A stretch of 46,796 nucleotides of DNA from Candidatus Nitrosotenuis sp. (GCA_016844685.1 JAENJF010000003.1:1-46796), one strand, 5' to 3'; positions 15,707 to 23,872 are shown, numbered from the stretch's first letter. Notes: generated from the sequence alone by a model not told the origin. Numbers and translations: made by a program.

Positions 15707-16183
15707 ATGGCACAAACTCCCCAAACAGTTCTTGTAAAAGATATAATGACACGAGCGATAATTTCAGTTGATTCTTCAGTTACCGTAAATGAGGCTGCAA
15801 AGACGATGGAAAAAGCAGGAGTTGGTGCTGTTCTAATAATGGAAAAAAACACTCCACTTGGAATCATGACAGATCGGGATTTTGCAATAAAGATTGCTGC
15901 GCATGCGTATCCAATACAGACAAAGGTAAGGCAAGTAATGTCATCCCCTCTTATTCATGTCAGTCCAGATGACGAAGCGTGGGTTGCTGCAGATTTGATG
16001 TATTCAAGAAAGGTGCGCAAGCTTCCAGTTATAGATGGAGATCAGCTACTCGGGATTGTTACTGCGTCTGATATTGTCAAGCTGTTTACTGTTTGCAATA
16101 AAGAAGACATGAGAAATATGTACTATAGGGCACTTTCTAAAATATTTGATAATAATAATGAAGAGGCAGTGGCAAATTACTAA
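15707..16183 (+). CDS. Two-CBS-domain protein
   Basis: A 158-residue CBS pair: VKDIMTRAIISVDSSVTV...PLGIMTDRDF and VRQVMSSPLIHVSPDDEA...LLGIVTASDIV, with an acidic/Asn-rich tail (FDNNNEEAVANY). Strongly similar in layout to the 10622 protein, including the SSPLI and PDD segments, indicating paralogy within the island. It ends 1 bp before the stop of the VIT gene on the other strand. Confidence 0.92.
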   Translation: MAQTPQTVLVKDIMTRAIISVDSSVTVNEAAKTMEKAGVGAVLIMEKNTPLGIMTDRDFAIKIAAHAYPIQTKVRQVMSSPLIHVSPDDEAWVAADLMYSRKVRKLPVIDGDQLLGIVTASDIVKLFTVCNKEDMRNMYYRALSKIFDNNNEEAVANY

Positions 16184-16903
16184 TTATTTTATAAAGTAGC
16201 TCAACAGATAGCCAACTACATAAGCCACAGTTGCAGCAATCCCACCAACCATTAGTGTAGTTAGACCAGAACGAAAGAGCGACTTTTTAACAATTTTTCC
16301 TTTGATTATTCCAATTAGGAAAAATGCGCCACATGTGAAAATAACAGAATACAAAAAGCTGTCAGAGACTGAAACTGACCATCCTGCAGTATAGAGAAAA
16401 ACAAACGGAATTAACGGAATAAGCCCAATTATGTTAAATCCAAAAAATGTGCTTAGTGCAGTATCAACTGGTTTTCTACCGTCTTCAATTAGACCGAGCT
16501 CTTCTTTCATCATTTCTTCAATTAGACCAAGCTCTTCTTTCATCATTGTATCAATCCAAATTTTTTTTCTTGCAGTGATCACTCTGACAATTTCTTCCAA
16601 GAGATCACTTGTAAATCCTTTTTTTGTATAAATGTCACGTATTTCCTGCTTTTCAGATTCCCCCATGTTTTCAATTTCCCATTCTTCTCTTTTTCTTTCT
16701 TTTTGGATGAATTCTATTCGAGTCTTTGATGCCTGATAATTTCCAATTGCCATTGAAAATCCATCCGCAAACAAATTGGCAAAACCAAGAATCAGTATAA
16801 CCATTGGGGACAATGATGCGCCAATTGCTCCTGCAACTATGGCAAAAGTTGTTACAGAGCCATCAATAGAGCCATAAACAAAGTCCTCAAAATGCCATTT
16901 CAT
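16184..16903 (-). CDS. VIT1/CCC1-family Fe2+/Mn2+ transporter with duplicated metal-binding motif
   Basis: Membrane transporter of the DUF125 family, exporting or sequestering ferrous iron or manganese by H+ exchange in studied members. N-terminal DFVYGSIDGSVTTFAIVAGAIGA and FANLFADGFSMAIGNY are TM1-2 signatures. A cytoplasmic Glu-rich helical segment follows (ERKREEWEIENMGESEKQE...), then MMKEELGLIE, which in VIT1 proteins contributes metal ligands; here it occurs twice in tandem (residues ~119-141). Three hydrophobic helices close the protein. Length of 239 residues includes the 11-residue insertion. Its promoter has an exact TCAAACTTGA palindrome. Confidence 0.9.
   Translation of the reverse strand: MKWHFEDFVYGSIDGSVTTFAIVAGAIGASLSPMVILILGFANLFADGFSMAIGNYQASKTRIEFIQKERKREEWEIENMGESEKQEIRDIYTKKGFTSDLLEEIVRVITARKKIWIDTMMKEELGLIEEMMKEELGLIEDGRKPVDTALSTFFGFNIIGLIPLIPFVFLYTAGWSVSVSDSFLYSVIFTCGAFFLIGIIKGKIVKKSLFRSGLTTLMVGGIAATVAYVVGYLLSYFIK
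16483..16548. repeat. 33-bp in-frame tandem duplication inside the VIT1-like gene
   Basis: Units 16483-16515 and 16516-16548 differ at two positions (one internal G/A, one terminal T/G). Each encodes an 11-residue MMKEELGLIE-type unit. The near identity implies a recent duplication. Confidence 0.9.
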
Positions 16904-16942
16904 TGTTTGTCAAAACACATCACGAGATTAAAAACAAATAAG

Positions 16943-16957
16943 AAAAATCAAGTTTGA
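16943..16957 (-). promoter_or_regulatory. Upstream promoter element of the VIT gene
   Basis: Minus strand TTATCAAACTTGATTTTT: the perfect palindrome TCAAACTTGA, identical to the PPOX copy, but TTTTT replaces TAATC. Its inner edge is 40 bp before the ATG. The same TGATTTTT ending occurs in the USP copy at 443-457. Confidence 0.5.
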
Positions 16958-16972
16958 TAATAAAAAAGAAGG

Positions 16973-17863
16973 TTATTTGAATAAGGATTTTACCTTTTCC
17001 AGCTCATCCTTGATCGAATCAATTTTGTCGTCAACATCGGTTTGTGGCGATTCGTTCTTTATCAAATTCCTCAAGTCGACTCTTAGCATTAATTCGATTT
17101 TTTCCATTAGTAGTCTGTCTTTGGATGCAATTGTTCCCTCAATGTACTCATAATTTTCCAAGTATGCGGTACTAGCAAGCGAAAATGCCGTATCCTTGTC
17201 TCCACTCTTGTACTTTGAGGATACCTGATCAAGCAAACTTTCAATGTTTTTGATAGTATCTATAACATCATTGTTTTTGGTAATCGGTTTGCCCATCATC
17301 ATATTGTGACTCATCATATCTGAACTCATCATTCCTTGATTCATCATGTTTGAACCCATCATGTCACGCCAGTTAGTGCTGTTATTCATCCATGGTCCCA
17401 TCCAATCTTGTTGGAATTGTGAATTTGTCATCATGCCTTGCATAAATTGCTGGTTTTGCATCATTGTACCCATCATTTGTTGCTGCATTTGTGGATCGTT
17501 CATCATCATGCCCATCATGTCTGGGCCCATCATTTGCATCATGGTTTGCATGTGTTGAGGATTTTGCGTCATCATGTCATGCATTTGTTGCATGTGAGTA
17601 GGATCGTTCATCATCATGTCATGCATTTGTTGCATTGCTTGCGGATTTGACATCATTGTATTCATCCAGTCATTCATCATCTGTGGATTTTGCATCCATT
17701 GGCTCATCATTTGTTGTCTTTGGGATGAATCTTGCATCATTTGTTGCATGTTCTGTGCCATCAAATTAGAACTACCTGTGCTTTGAAAAACAACATAGCC
17801 TATCCCTAGTCCAGCAAAAAATACACCAATCACAATACCTATCAAAACAGACTGACTTACCAT
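16973..17863 (-). CDS. Met/Gln/Asn-rich membrane-anchored protein, probable metal-binding
   Basis: A 296-residue protein with an N-terminal hydrophobic anchor (SVLIGIVIGVFFAGLGIGYVV), then about 150 residues that are mostly Met, Gln, Asn and His in degenerate repeats such as MMNDPTHMQQMHDMMTQNPQ, and a charged helical C-terminal domain (~95 residues) with no Met clusters. Dense MxxM/MM arrays with His are typical of extracytoplasmic copper(I)-binding proteins; this is inference, not a recognised family. ATG 17863 is preferred over GTG 17866. Located between the VIT transporter and the thermosome. A one-mismatch TGAAAATC lies 37 bp upstream. Confidence 0.75.
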   Translation of the reverse strand: MVSQSVLIGIVIGVFFAGLGIGYVVFQSTGSSNLMAQNMQQMMQDSSQRQQMMSQWMQNPQMMNDWMNTMMSNPQAMQQMHDMMMNDPTHMQQMHDMMTQNPQHMQTMMQMMGPDMMGMMMNDPQMQQQMMGTMMQNQQFMQGMMTNSQFQQDWMGPWMNNSTNWRDMMGSNMMNQGMMSSDMMSHNMMMGKPITKNNDVIDTIKNIESLLDQVSSKYKSGDKDTAFSLASTAYLENYEYIEGTIASKDRLLMEKIELMLRVDLRNLIKNESPQTDVDDKIDSIKDELEKVKSLFK

Positions 17864-17930
17864 CACACAAAATTATGATTTCCAACATATAAATCGGATG
17901 ATTTTCAAGGATGGGAATGATCTGATGTTC

Positions 17931-17945
17931 TCAAGATTGGAATTT
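17931..17945 (+). promoter_or_regulatory. Possible upstream element of the thermosome gene
   Basis: TTCTCAAGATTGGAATTT: the left half fits the consensus, and the right half has TGG for TGA. It ends 41 bp before ATG 17986, with TATA-like ATAAATAC near 17956. A weaker member of the set. Confidence 0.35.
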
Positions 17946-17985
17946 GTCATGACTCCATAAATACAAATTATTTTACTTTTTATGC

Positions 17986-19629
17986 ATGTCTACATTACAA
18001 ACAACCTCAGATGGAATTCCAGTCATAGTTCTAAGAGAAGGATCAAAGCAATCAAGGGGAAAAGATGCTCTGAAAAATAACATTAATGCTGCAAAATTGA
18101 TTGCGGAAATTATCAGTTCTAGCCTTGGTCCAAGAGGAATGGACAAGATGCTTGTTGATTCTTTAGGCGATATTACCATAACAAACGATGGCGCTACAAT
18201 TCTTAAAGAGATAGATGTCCAACATCCAGCGGCAAAGATGATGGTAGAGGTTGCAAAGGCAACAGACAGTGAGGTTGGAGATGGCACCTCTTCTGCAGTA
18301 ATAATCGCAGGCGCATTATTAGAAAAAGCAGAATCACTAATTGAGAATGAAATTCATCCTATCGTAATAGCAGATGGTTACAAGAAAGCGGCAAACAAAG
18401 CAATTTCATTACTTACAGAAATTGCAAAAAAAATTGATATCAACGACAAAGATACGCTAGAAAAGATAGCAAGAACGTCAATGCTCACAAAATTAGTTGC
18501 AGTTGAAGCTGCTGATCTTGCAAAAATGGTAGTTGAAGGAGTCTTGTCAAAAATGGAAAAAAAAGATGAAGGCTTCAAAGTATCAATAAACAACATCAAA
18601 GTTGAAAAAAAGGCAGGTGGCTCTATATCTGATAGTCATATAATTAATGGAATTGTTCTTGATAAAGAAGTTGTAAATAACAACATGCCAAAAAAAATTC
18701 AAAATGCAAAAATCGCACTAATCAGTGCACCGCTTGAGATAGAGAAAACAGAGTTTGAAGCAAAAATAAACATCTCAGCACCGAATCAAATCAAGTCGTT
18801 TATGGATGAAGAAAATCAAATTCTAAAAGAAATGGTTGATAAAATCAAATCAACTGGAGCAAATGTTGTACTGTGCCAGAAAGGAATCGATGATATAGTA
18901 CAGCATTATCTCGCAAAGGCAGGAATTTTGGCAGTAAGAAGAATCAAGGAAAGCGACATGGATAAGCTTACAAAAGCTACTGGCGGAAGAGTAGTTGGGA
19001 ACATAACTGATCTTACAGAAAAAGATTTGGGTTTAGCTCAAAACGTTGAAGAAAAACAAATTGAGGAAGATAATTGGACTTATGTTGAAGGATGTAAAAA
19101 TCCAAAAGCTGTAACTTTCCTTATTCGTGGTGGCTCACAAAGAGTAATAGACGAAGTAGAAAGAGCGATCCACGATGCAATAATGGTAGTAAAGGATGTG
19201 ATTGAAAAACCTTATTTTGTACCAGGAGGAGGCGCTCCAGAAGAATATCTTGCAACAAAACTACGTGTCTGGGCACAGTCATTGTCTGGAAGAGAACAAT
19301 TGGTGGTTGAAAAGTTTGCAGAGGCATTAGAATCCATTCCAATTTCACTTGCACGGAATGCTGGAATGAATGCAATTGATTCAATAACCCAACTTAGATC
19401 AAAACAAAGTGCTGGCTACAAGTATACTGGTGTTGATGTGATAAACAGTGTAATTGGTGATATTGAAAAAATCGATATTTTAGAGCCAATCAAGGTAAAA
19501 GAGCAGATAATAAAATCGGCAACAGAAACTGCAAACATGATACTAAGAATTGACAATGTAGTTGCAGTCTCAAGAACATCATCAGCTCCCCCCAGTCAGA
19601 TGCAGGGTCAGACTCCTGGAATGTATTAA
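17986..19629 (+). CDS. Thermosome subunit (group II chaperonin, Hsp60)
   Basis: ATP-driven double-ring folding chaperone of the archaeal cytosol. Landmarks: SSSLGPRGMDKMLVDSLGDITITNDGATIL, the GDGTSS nucleotide motif with catalytic-loop D99, a 200-residue apical domain, and GGGAPEEYLATKL near the C-terminus. The tail is PPSQMQGQTPGMY, a short Gly/Met-containing end as in many thaumarchaeal subunits. Length of 547 residues is standard. ATG 17986 gives the usual N-terminus; an ATG 4 bp earlier is out of frame. The nuclease-like gene starts 5 bp after its stop and is almost certainly co-transcribed. Confidence 0.97.
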   Translation: MSTLQTTSDGIPVIVLREGSKQSRGKDALKNNINAAKLIAEIISSSLGPRGMDKMLVDSLGDITITNDGATILKEIDVQHPAAKMMVEVAKATDSEVGDGTSSAVIIAGALLEKAESLIENEIHPIVIADGYKKAANKAISLLTEIAKKIDINDKDTLEKIARTSMLTKLVAVEAADLAKMVVEGVLSKMEKKDEGFKVSINNIKVEKKAGGSISDSHIINGIVLDKEVVNNNMPKKIQNAKIALISAPLEIEKTEFEAKINISAPNQIKSFMDEENQILKEMVDKIKSTGANVVLCQKGIDDIVQHYLAKAGILAVRRIKESDMDKLTKATGGRVVGNITDLTEKDLGLAQNVEEKQIEEDNWTYVEGCKNPKAVTFLIRGGSQRVIDEVERAIHDAIMVVKDVIEKPYFVPGGGAPEEYLATKLRVWAQSLSGREQLVVEKFAEALESIPISLARNAGMNAIDSITQLRSKQSAGYKYTGVDVINSVIGDIEKIDILEPIKVKEQIIKSATETANMILRIDNVVAVSRTSSAPPSQMQGQTPGMY

Positions 19630-19634
19630 GACTT

Positions 19635-20453
19635 TTGAAAAAAATCATCATAATAAAGGCAAATGGTGAAAAGGCAAGATTCGATATTAAAAAAGTAGAA
19701 TCCACCTGTATTAGGGCAGGTGCAAGTCCAAGATCAGCTCAAAAGATAGCTAGGCAAATCTATCACCAAATACATCACGGAATGACTACAAGGCAAATCT
19801 ACAGTATGGTGCTCAAGCTTCTTTTGCAAACTGAAAGTCCAGCCATCAAGCAAAGATATCGCCTAAAAGAATCAATAATGATGATGGGTCCTGCAGGATT
19901 TTCATTTGAGACTTTTGTTGGACAGATTCTTGAGCAATATGGATACAGGACAAGATCAATAAATTCAGAAGTGCCTGGAAGATGCATCGTACACGAGGTG
20001 GATCTTGTAGTGGAATCAGAACAGGACAAAAGAAAGTGGCTCGTTGAATGCAAGTACCACAATCTACCTGGGAGGTACACTGGCCTCAAAGAATCATTAT
20101 ACACGCATGCGCGATTTTTGGACCTTGCCGACAAATTTGACAACGAAATGCTTGTCTGCAACACCAAGGTTTCGTCCGATGTGATAAAGTATGCAAATTG
20201 TGTTTCCCAGAAGGTATTATCATGGAGATACCCTCAGGATGCAGGATTGGAAAGAATGATCGAGGATAAAAAATTGTACCCCATTACGATATTAAGTCCA
20301 ACTAGAAAGGAATTGGAATCATTTTTTCAAAATAAAGTAATGATTGCAAAAGATCTGCTAGATATCGATATTGGGGAATTTGCACGTAGGACAAAGATTC
20401 CAATTAGGAGGATTCTATCATTGCAAAAACTGGTAAATCAGATTATCATCTAG
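19635..20453 (+). CDS. ATP-cone plus Mrr-type (PD-(D/E)xK) nuclease-domain protein
   Basis: A 272-residue two-domain protein. Residues ~1-90 form an ATP-cone (KKIIIIKANGEKARFDIKKVE...MTTRQIYSMVL), the nucleotide-sensing module of ribonucleotide reductases and NrdR. Residues ~95-200 resemble Mrr/restriction-endonuclease folds: GFSFETFVGQILEQYGY, then HEVDLVV with D123 and VECKYH with E138-x-K140, the D-ExK catalytic set. A C-terminal helical part follows. Start TTG 19635. No methyltransferase or phage gene is nearby; the setting behind the thermosome argues for a housekeeping DNA/nucleotide-stress role, which is inference. It overlaps the mdh stop by 4 bp. Confidence 0.78.
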   Translation: MKKIIIIKANGEKARFDIKKVESTCIRAGASPRSAQKIARQIYHQIHHGMTTRQIYSMVLKLLLQTESPAIKQRYRLKESIMMMGPAGFSFETFVGQILEQYGYRTRSINSEVPGRCIVHEVDLVVESEQDKRKWLVECKYHNLPGRYTGLKESLYTHARFLDLADKFDNEMLVCNTKVSSDVIKYANCVSQKVLSWRYPQDAGLERMIEDKKLYPITILSPTRKELESFFQNKVMIAKDLLDIDIGEFARRTKIPIRRILSLQKLVNQIII

Positions 20454-21370
20454 TTTTTCAAAAATTCCAGTACTTTTGCGATGTTATTTTTTACAGTATC
20501 AGCTGACTTGGACAAAGATTCTTTTTCATTTTGGGTAATTTCGATCTGATGGATTTTAACTACACCATTTTTGTTGATTGTAAGTGGAACCCCAACACAA
20601 ACATCAGACAATCCATATTGTCCATCAAGTAGAACCGATGCAGGAACGTCTAATGTTTCATCTTTAATGATACTATTGATTATATCAAATGTGTTTTTTG
20701 CAATACCAAACGCCGAATGTCCCTTGTAGTCTCGCAAATATTTCCAATAGTTTCTAACATCCAGAGTAATTTTTGATATTTGTGCATCATCCAAGAGATC
20801 AGTTACAGGTTTTCCATCGTATTTTACTCGTGAAAATATTGGAACCATTGTATCATCATGTTCGCCCATTACTATTGCATCTTGAATTTTGGATTGGTTT
20901 GTTCCAAATTCTTGTGCTAAAAGGTACCTAAATCTGCTAGAATCAAGATTTGATGCAACGCCAATTACGTTTTTTGATGAAAAGGAGGCCTCTTTTTGTA
21001 TCACATAGACAAGAACGTCTACAGGATTTGTAATCATTAAGATTTTGGCATCTGGCGCATATTTTGCAATGTTTGAGGCTATTTTTTGAATCATTTTTGC
21101 CTGATCGTACATTATTTCAGTTCTGCTTTGTAGATGCACACCGCTACTTGCAGTAACTACAACTACTTTGGAGTCTTTTATTTTGGAATAATCACTTGTG
21201 CCAGTAATTGATATTGATGAAGATTCGGGAATTGCATTTGAGATATCGAGTGCTTCACCAATTGCTTTTTTTTCATACCTGTTAATCAGAACAATATTGT
21301 CAAGTGAAAAAGACCCACAGAGAAATCCAACTGCGGATCCCACTTTTCCACTACCAATTATTGAGATCAT
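20450..21370 (-). CDS. mdh: Malate/lactate dehydrogenase-family protein
   Basis: NAD-dependent 2-hydroxyacid dehydrogenase of the LDH/MDH fold: ISIIGSGKVGSAVGF, LINRYEKKAIGEALDI, ITNPVDVLVY, SNLDSSRFR and the catalytic-His motif VMGEHDDTMVP (usual form GEHGDS). Length of 306 residues is normal. The mobile substrate loop SSGVHLQSRTEI is one residue shorter than the ARKPGMTR type and lacks its first Arg while keeping the second, so malate specificity is not secure. It starts 22 bp after the stop of the membrane protein gene at 21393, suggesting an operon. Confidence 0.85.
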   Translation of the reverse strand: MISIIGSGKVGSAVGFLCGSFSLDNIVLINRYEKKAIGEALDISNAIPESSSISITGTSDYSKIKDSKVVVVTASSGVHLQSRTEIMYDQAKMIQKIASNIAKYAPDAKILMITNPVDVLVYVIQKEASFSSKNVIGVASNLDSSRFRYLLAQEFGTNQSKIQDAIVMGEHDDTMVPIFSRVKYDGKPVTDLLDDAQISKITLDVRNYWKYLRDYKGHSAFGIAKNTFDIINSIIKDETLDVPASVLLDGQYGLSDVCVGVPLTINKNGVVKIHQIEITQNEKESLSKSADTVKNNIAKVLEFLKN

Positions 21371-21392
21371 GTATCCTCTATGGGTGTGTCAG

Positions 21393-21857
21393 CTACTTCT
21401 TATTTGCTTCTAGCCTATCAATGGGAATAACATGAACTACCTGAATTGTTCCAAGAAGTTTTTTTCCATCAGATACATCATAATAGTTAAACATTGTATC
21501 ATGTTTACTACGAATAATTATTTTGTCATCTTCTTCTGGTTGCAGTAATTTTGTTTTAATGTCAACACCATCTACGTACAACTGATGTGGAATTGTATCT
21601 TTGTTTTTTACTGTAAGAATATAGGAAAAGTCTCCAGTTCTCATGATCAGGGCTGGGTTCGTACCAGCATTCCCAACAGTTCCCACCACCACTGTTTCAC
21701 CACTTATATTTCGAAATTCTAGTGTTTGTCTTACTTCCTCTGGCCAAAAGATGTTAAACTGTCTTACATACCCCATACTCGCATAACCAAAAATTGCAGC
21801 AAGTGCAACAAAACCACCAACCATTCCAAAAATTAAAAATTTCTTATCGCTATTCAT
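21393..21857 (-). CDS. Membrane-anchored cupredoxin-like beta protein, unknown
   Basis: A single N-terminal membrane segment (FLIFGMVGGFVALAAIFGYASMGY) is followed by about 125 residues predicted to be beta-rich and extracytoplasmic. The segment FSYILTVKNKDTIPHQLYVDGVDIKTKLLQPEEDDKI resembles cupredoxin/COX2-like folds, but no Cys ligand is present, so a type I copper site is excluded. I do not recognise a family. ATG 21857 is used; an upstream TTG at 21863 is in frame. Upstream of mdh in the same orientation. Confidence 0.7.
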   Translation of the reverse strand: MNSDKKFLIFGMVGGFVALAAIFGYASMGYVRQFNIFWPEEVRQTLEFRNISGETVVVGTVGNAGTNPALIMRTGDFSYILTVKNKDTIPHQLYVDGVDIKTKLLQPEEDDKIIIRSKHDTMFNYYDVSDGKKLLGTIQVVHVIPIDRLEANKK

Positions 21858-21896
21858 AGACAAAATTTCATTTTATTCTATATGTACAGAGGATAT

Positions 21897-21911
21897 AATT
21901 TTCATAATTGA
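21897..21911 (-). promoter_or_regulatory. Upstream promoter element of the membrane protein-mdh operon
   Basis: Minus strand ATTTCAATTATGAAAATT: exact TCAN4TGA, inner edge 40 bp before ATG 21857, with TATA-like TACATATA about 10 bp further in. Confidence 0.5.
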
Positions 21912-22024
21912 AATCATGTTATTAAAACTGGAAGAGAGTGTCAAGGATTAGTTGGGGAAACAGAATCAGCCACTCCCTCCAATTTAGATATACTGTCACA
22001 TTATCAGTATTTAATGAAAATTAT

Positions 22025-22039
22025 GATTATCAATTCTGA
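22025..22039 (-). promoter_or_regulatory. Near-consensus upstream element without an annotated gene
   Basis: Minus strand TTTTCAGAATTGATAATCAT is the best match in the window, followed by TATA-like TTAAATAC. It points towards 21985, where only tiny frames exist (for example a GTG at 21999 opening 25 codons). The rest of the 21864-22114 gap contains this element, the permease promoter and the promoter at 21897. An unannotated small RNA or peptide is possible. Confidence 0.45.
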
Positions 22040-22061
22040 AAATTAAGTATGAGTCTAGTTA

Positions 22062-22076
22062 TCATCTTTGAATTCC
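22062..22076 (+). promoter_or_regulatory. Possible upstream element of the permease gene
   Basis: TCATCTTTGAATTCC: exact TCAN4TGA dyad, no TAATC. It ends 39 bp before ATG 22115, with TATA-like ATTAAACA following. Confidence 0.35.
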
Positions 22077-22114
22077 ATTAAACAGATAAAATAATTAGCA
22101 AACAACACAAAACC

Positions 22115-23413
22115 ATGGCAGAACTTAAGCGACACCTCGGTCTTTTTCACACCACAATGTATGGGGTAGGCCTCATACTTGGTGCTGGGATTTATGCACT
22201 TATTGGAGATGCGGCTGGGGCGGCAGGAAACTCGTTATGGCTTTCATTTATTTTGGCTGCAATAGCTTCCGTGTTTACAGGATTAAGCTATGCAGAGCTT
22301 TCCTCAATGTATCCAAAGGCTGCTGCAGAATATTCTTTTGTCAAAAATGCATTCAAAAATAATTTTGTTGCATTCATTGTTGGCTGGCTCACATTATTTG
22401 TTGCAATAATTTCAGCGGCAACCATTGCTTTGGGTTTTGGCGGATATTTTGCAAATTTGTTTGGTGTGCCAATTTTGATTTCTGCAATATTGGTAATTGT
22501 TGGATTGTCATTTGTTAATTTTTTTGGAATACGAGAATCGTCTTCGATGAATGTAATTTTTACTATAATTGAGGCAGTAGGTCTCGCACTTGTGATTTGG
22601 ATTGGATTTGCGTTATTTGGTAATGCGCAAATTGATTATTTTGATGTGCCTCACGGCCTAAGCGGCATATTTTCTGCATTTACGTTGGTGTTTTTTGCAT
22701 ATATTGGATTTGAGAACATTGCAAATATTGCAGAGGAAATACGTAATCCAAAAAAGGTACTTCCGAGGGCAATCATCCTTTCAATATCAATTACTGCGAT
22801 AGTCTACATTTTGGTTTCAATAACTGCAATTCGAGTTCTTAGCTGGCAAGAACTGGATTCTTCAATTGCTCCACTTGCAGATGTTGTAAAAAAGGCACTT
22901 GGCCCACAGGCACAGATTATTCTTTCATTTATTGCATTATTTGCAACTACAAACACTGTCCTTATCATGCTAGTATCAGGATCAAGGATTCTTTATGGCA
23001 TATCAAAAGACAATGCACTTCCTGCAATTTTCGGTATTGTACACCAACAAAGAAAGACGCCGTGGCTTGCAGTAATTGTAATTGGATTTCTGTCCATAAT
23101 ATTCGTATTTGCAGGCGATATTACAACAATTGCAAATATTTCTGTATTTACAATAATCATGGTTTTCATTTTGGTGAATCTATCATTGATTTGGTTACGT
23201 TACAAAGAACCAAATTATGAAAGACCATTTAAATCGCCATTAAACGTAAAAAAATTTCCAATCCTTGCAGCATTTGGAATCATTACGCCAATTTTGGGCA
23301 TAATTCAGCTAAGCCCATATGTCGTATCCATGGGAATTGGTGTTGTTGCATCAGGTGCATTGTTTTATTTTTTGTATAATCGTTTATCGAAAAAATCTAA
23401 CTTGAAAAGCTAA
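22115..23413 (+). CDS. APC-superfamily amino-acid permease
   Basis: A 432-residue polytopic transporter with about 12 hydrophobic helices. TM1 contains the APC signature GVGLILGAGIYALIGDAAG, followed by YAELSSMYPKAAAEYSFVKNAF and FVFFAYIGFENIANIAEEIRNPKKVLPRAI, the conserved TM6-7 loop of this family. Import of an amino acid or polyamine is likely; substrate not predictable. It ends within the last codon region of the convergent DUF6659-like gene (4-bp overlap). Confidence 0.92.
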   Translation: MAELKRHLGLFHTTMYGVGLILGAGIYALIGDAAGAAGNSLWLSFILAAIASVFTGLSYAELSSMYPKAAAEYSFVKNAFKNNFVAFIVGWLTLFVAIISAATIALGFGGYFANLFGVPILISAILVIVGLSFVNFFGIRESSSMNVIFTIIEAVGLALVIWIGFALFGNAQIDYFDVPHGLSGIFSAFTLVFFAYIGFENIANIAEEIRNPKKVLPRAIILSISITAIVYILVSITAIRVLSWQELDSSIAPLADVVKKALGPQAQIILSFIALFATTNTVLIMLVSGSRILYGISKDNALPAIFGIVHQQRKTPWLAVIVIGFLSIIFVFAGDITTIANISVFTIIMVFILVNLSLIWLRYKEPNYERPFKSPLNVKKFPILAAFGIITPILGIIQLSPYVVSMGIGVVASGALFYFLYNRLSKKSNLKS

Positions 23414-23787
23414 TTCAGGCCAATTGTCTTGATTATTTTATTTGCGGTTTTGTCAATGTCGACATTTGGTTCTGCTGAAATCAACAATACAAAGGAATCA
23501 ATTGGGAAGCTCATTATTATTGCCTTTTCCCTTCGTGATGCAGAATATCTGACCTCGCCAAGACAATAGTCAAAGTCTTTTCTCATTGAAACTCTCAGGA
23601 CAAGCTCCATGTACATTTTTTGTCGCTCTGCTTCGTCTTCTGGCGAATCTATGCAAGACTTGAATCCACCTGCCACAAGCCTGCCCATGGAATTGATTAG
23701 TCCCACAAAGCGAATTTCATTTTCTTTGAGCAATGTATCACATTTTTGCTCAAGGGTTGACTGTTCTAGTGCGTATTTTGCTTTCAT
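23410..23787 (-). CDS. DUF6659-like thaumarchaeal protein
   Basis: A 125-residue soluble protein. CDTLLKENEIRFVGLINSMGRLVAGG, RVSMRKDFDYCLGEVRYSASRREKAI and the C-terminal LLISAEPNVDIDKTANKII match the pattern I associate with the DUF6659 family of Nitrososphaeria; the fold suggests a roadblock/longin-like sensor-type domain, but function is unknown. A paralogue is encoded at 25492 on the other side of the NRAMP gene. TGATAATT is 42 bp upstream. Confidence 0.75.
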   Translation of the reverse strand: MKAKYALEQSTLEQKCDTLLKENEIRFVGLINSMGRLVAGGFKSCIDSPEDEAERQKMYMELVLRVSMRKDFDYCLGEVRYSASRREKAIIMSFPIDSFVLLISAEPNVDIDKTANKIIKTIGLN

Positions 23788-23828
23788 TAAATTGATTTTT
23801 GTGAATTTGCTAATAAGAGACGCGTAGC

Positions 23829-23872
23829 AATTATCAGTGAGTATGATGATCAGATAATAACGAGATGCTCAC
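23829..23872. promoter_or_regulatory. Promoter element overlapping a hairpin
   Basis: TGATAATT (minus strand, 23829-23836) lies 42 bp before the DUF6659-like start. Directly behind it GTGAGTAT (23837-23844) can pair with ATGCTCAC (23865-23872) through one G-U, enclosing 20 nt. The remainder up to 23969 holds only a 24-codon open frame (from ATG 23865) with no recognisable product. Confidence 0.35.

Noticed and set aside
17346-17650. His/Cys/Ile-rich open frames opposite the Met-rich gene
   Set aside because: They are antisense mirrors of the Met/Gln repeats (ATG read as CAT), so apparent His-rich proteins are artefacts.
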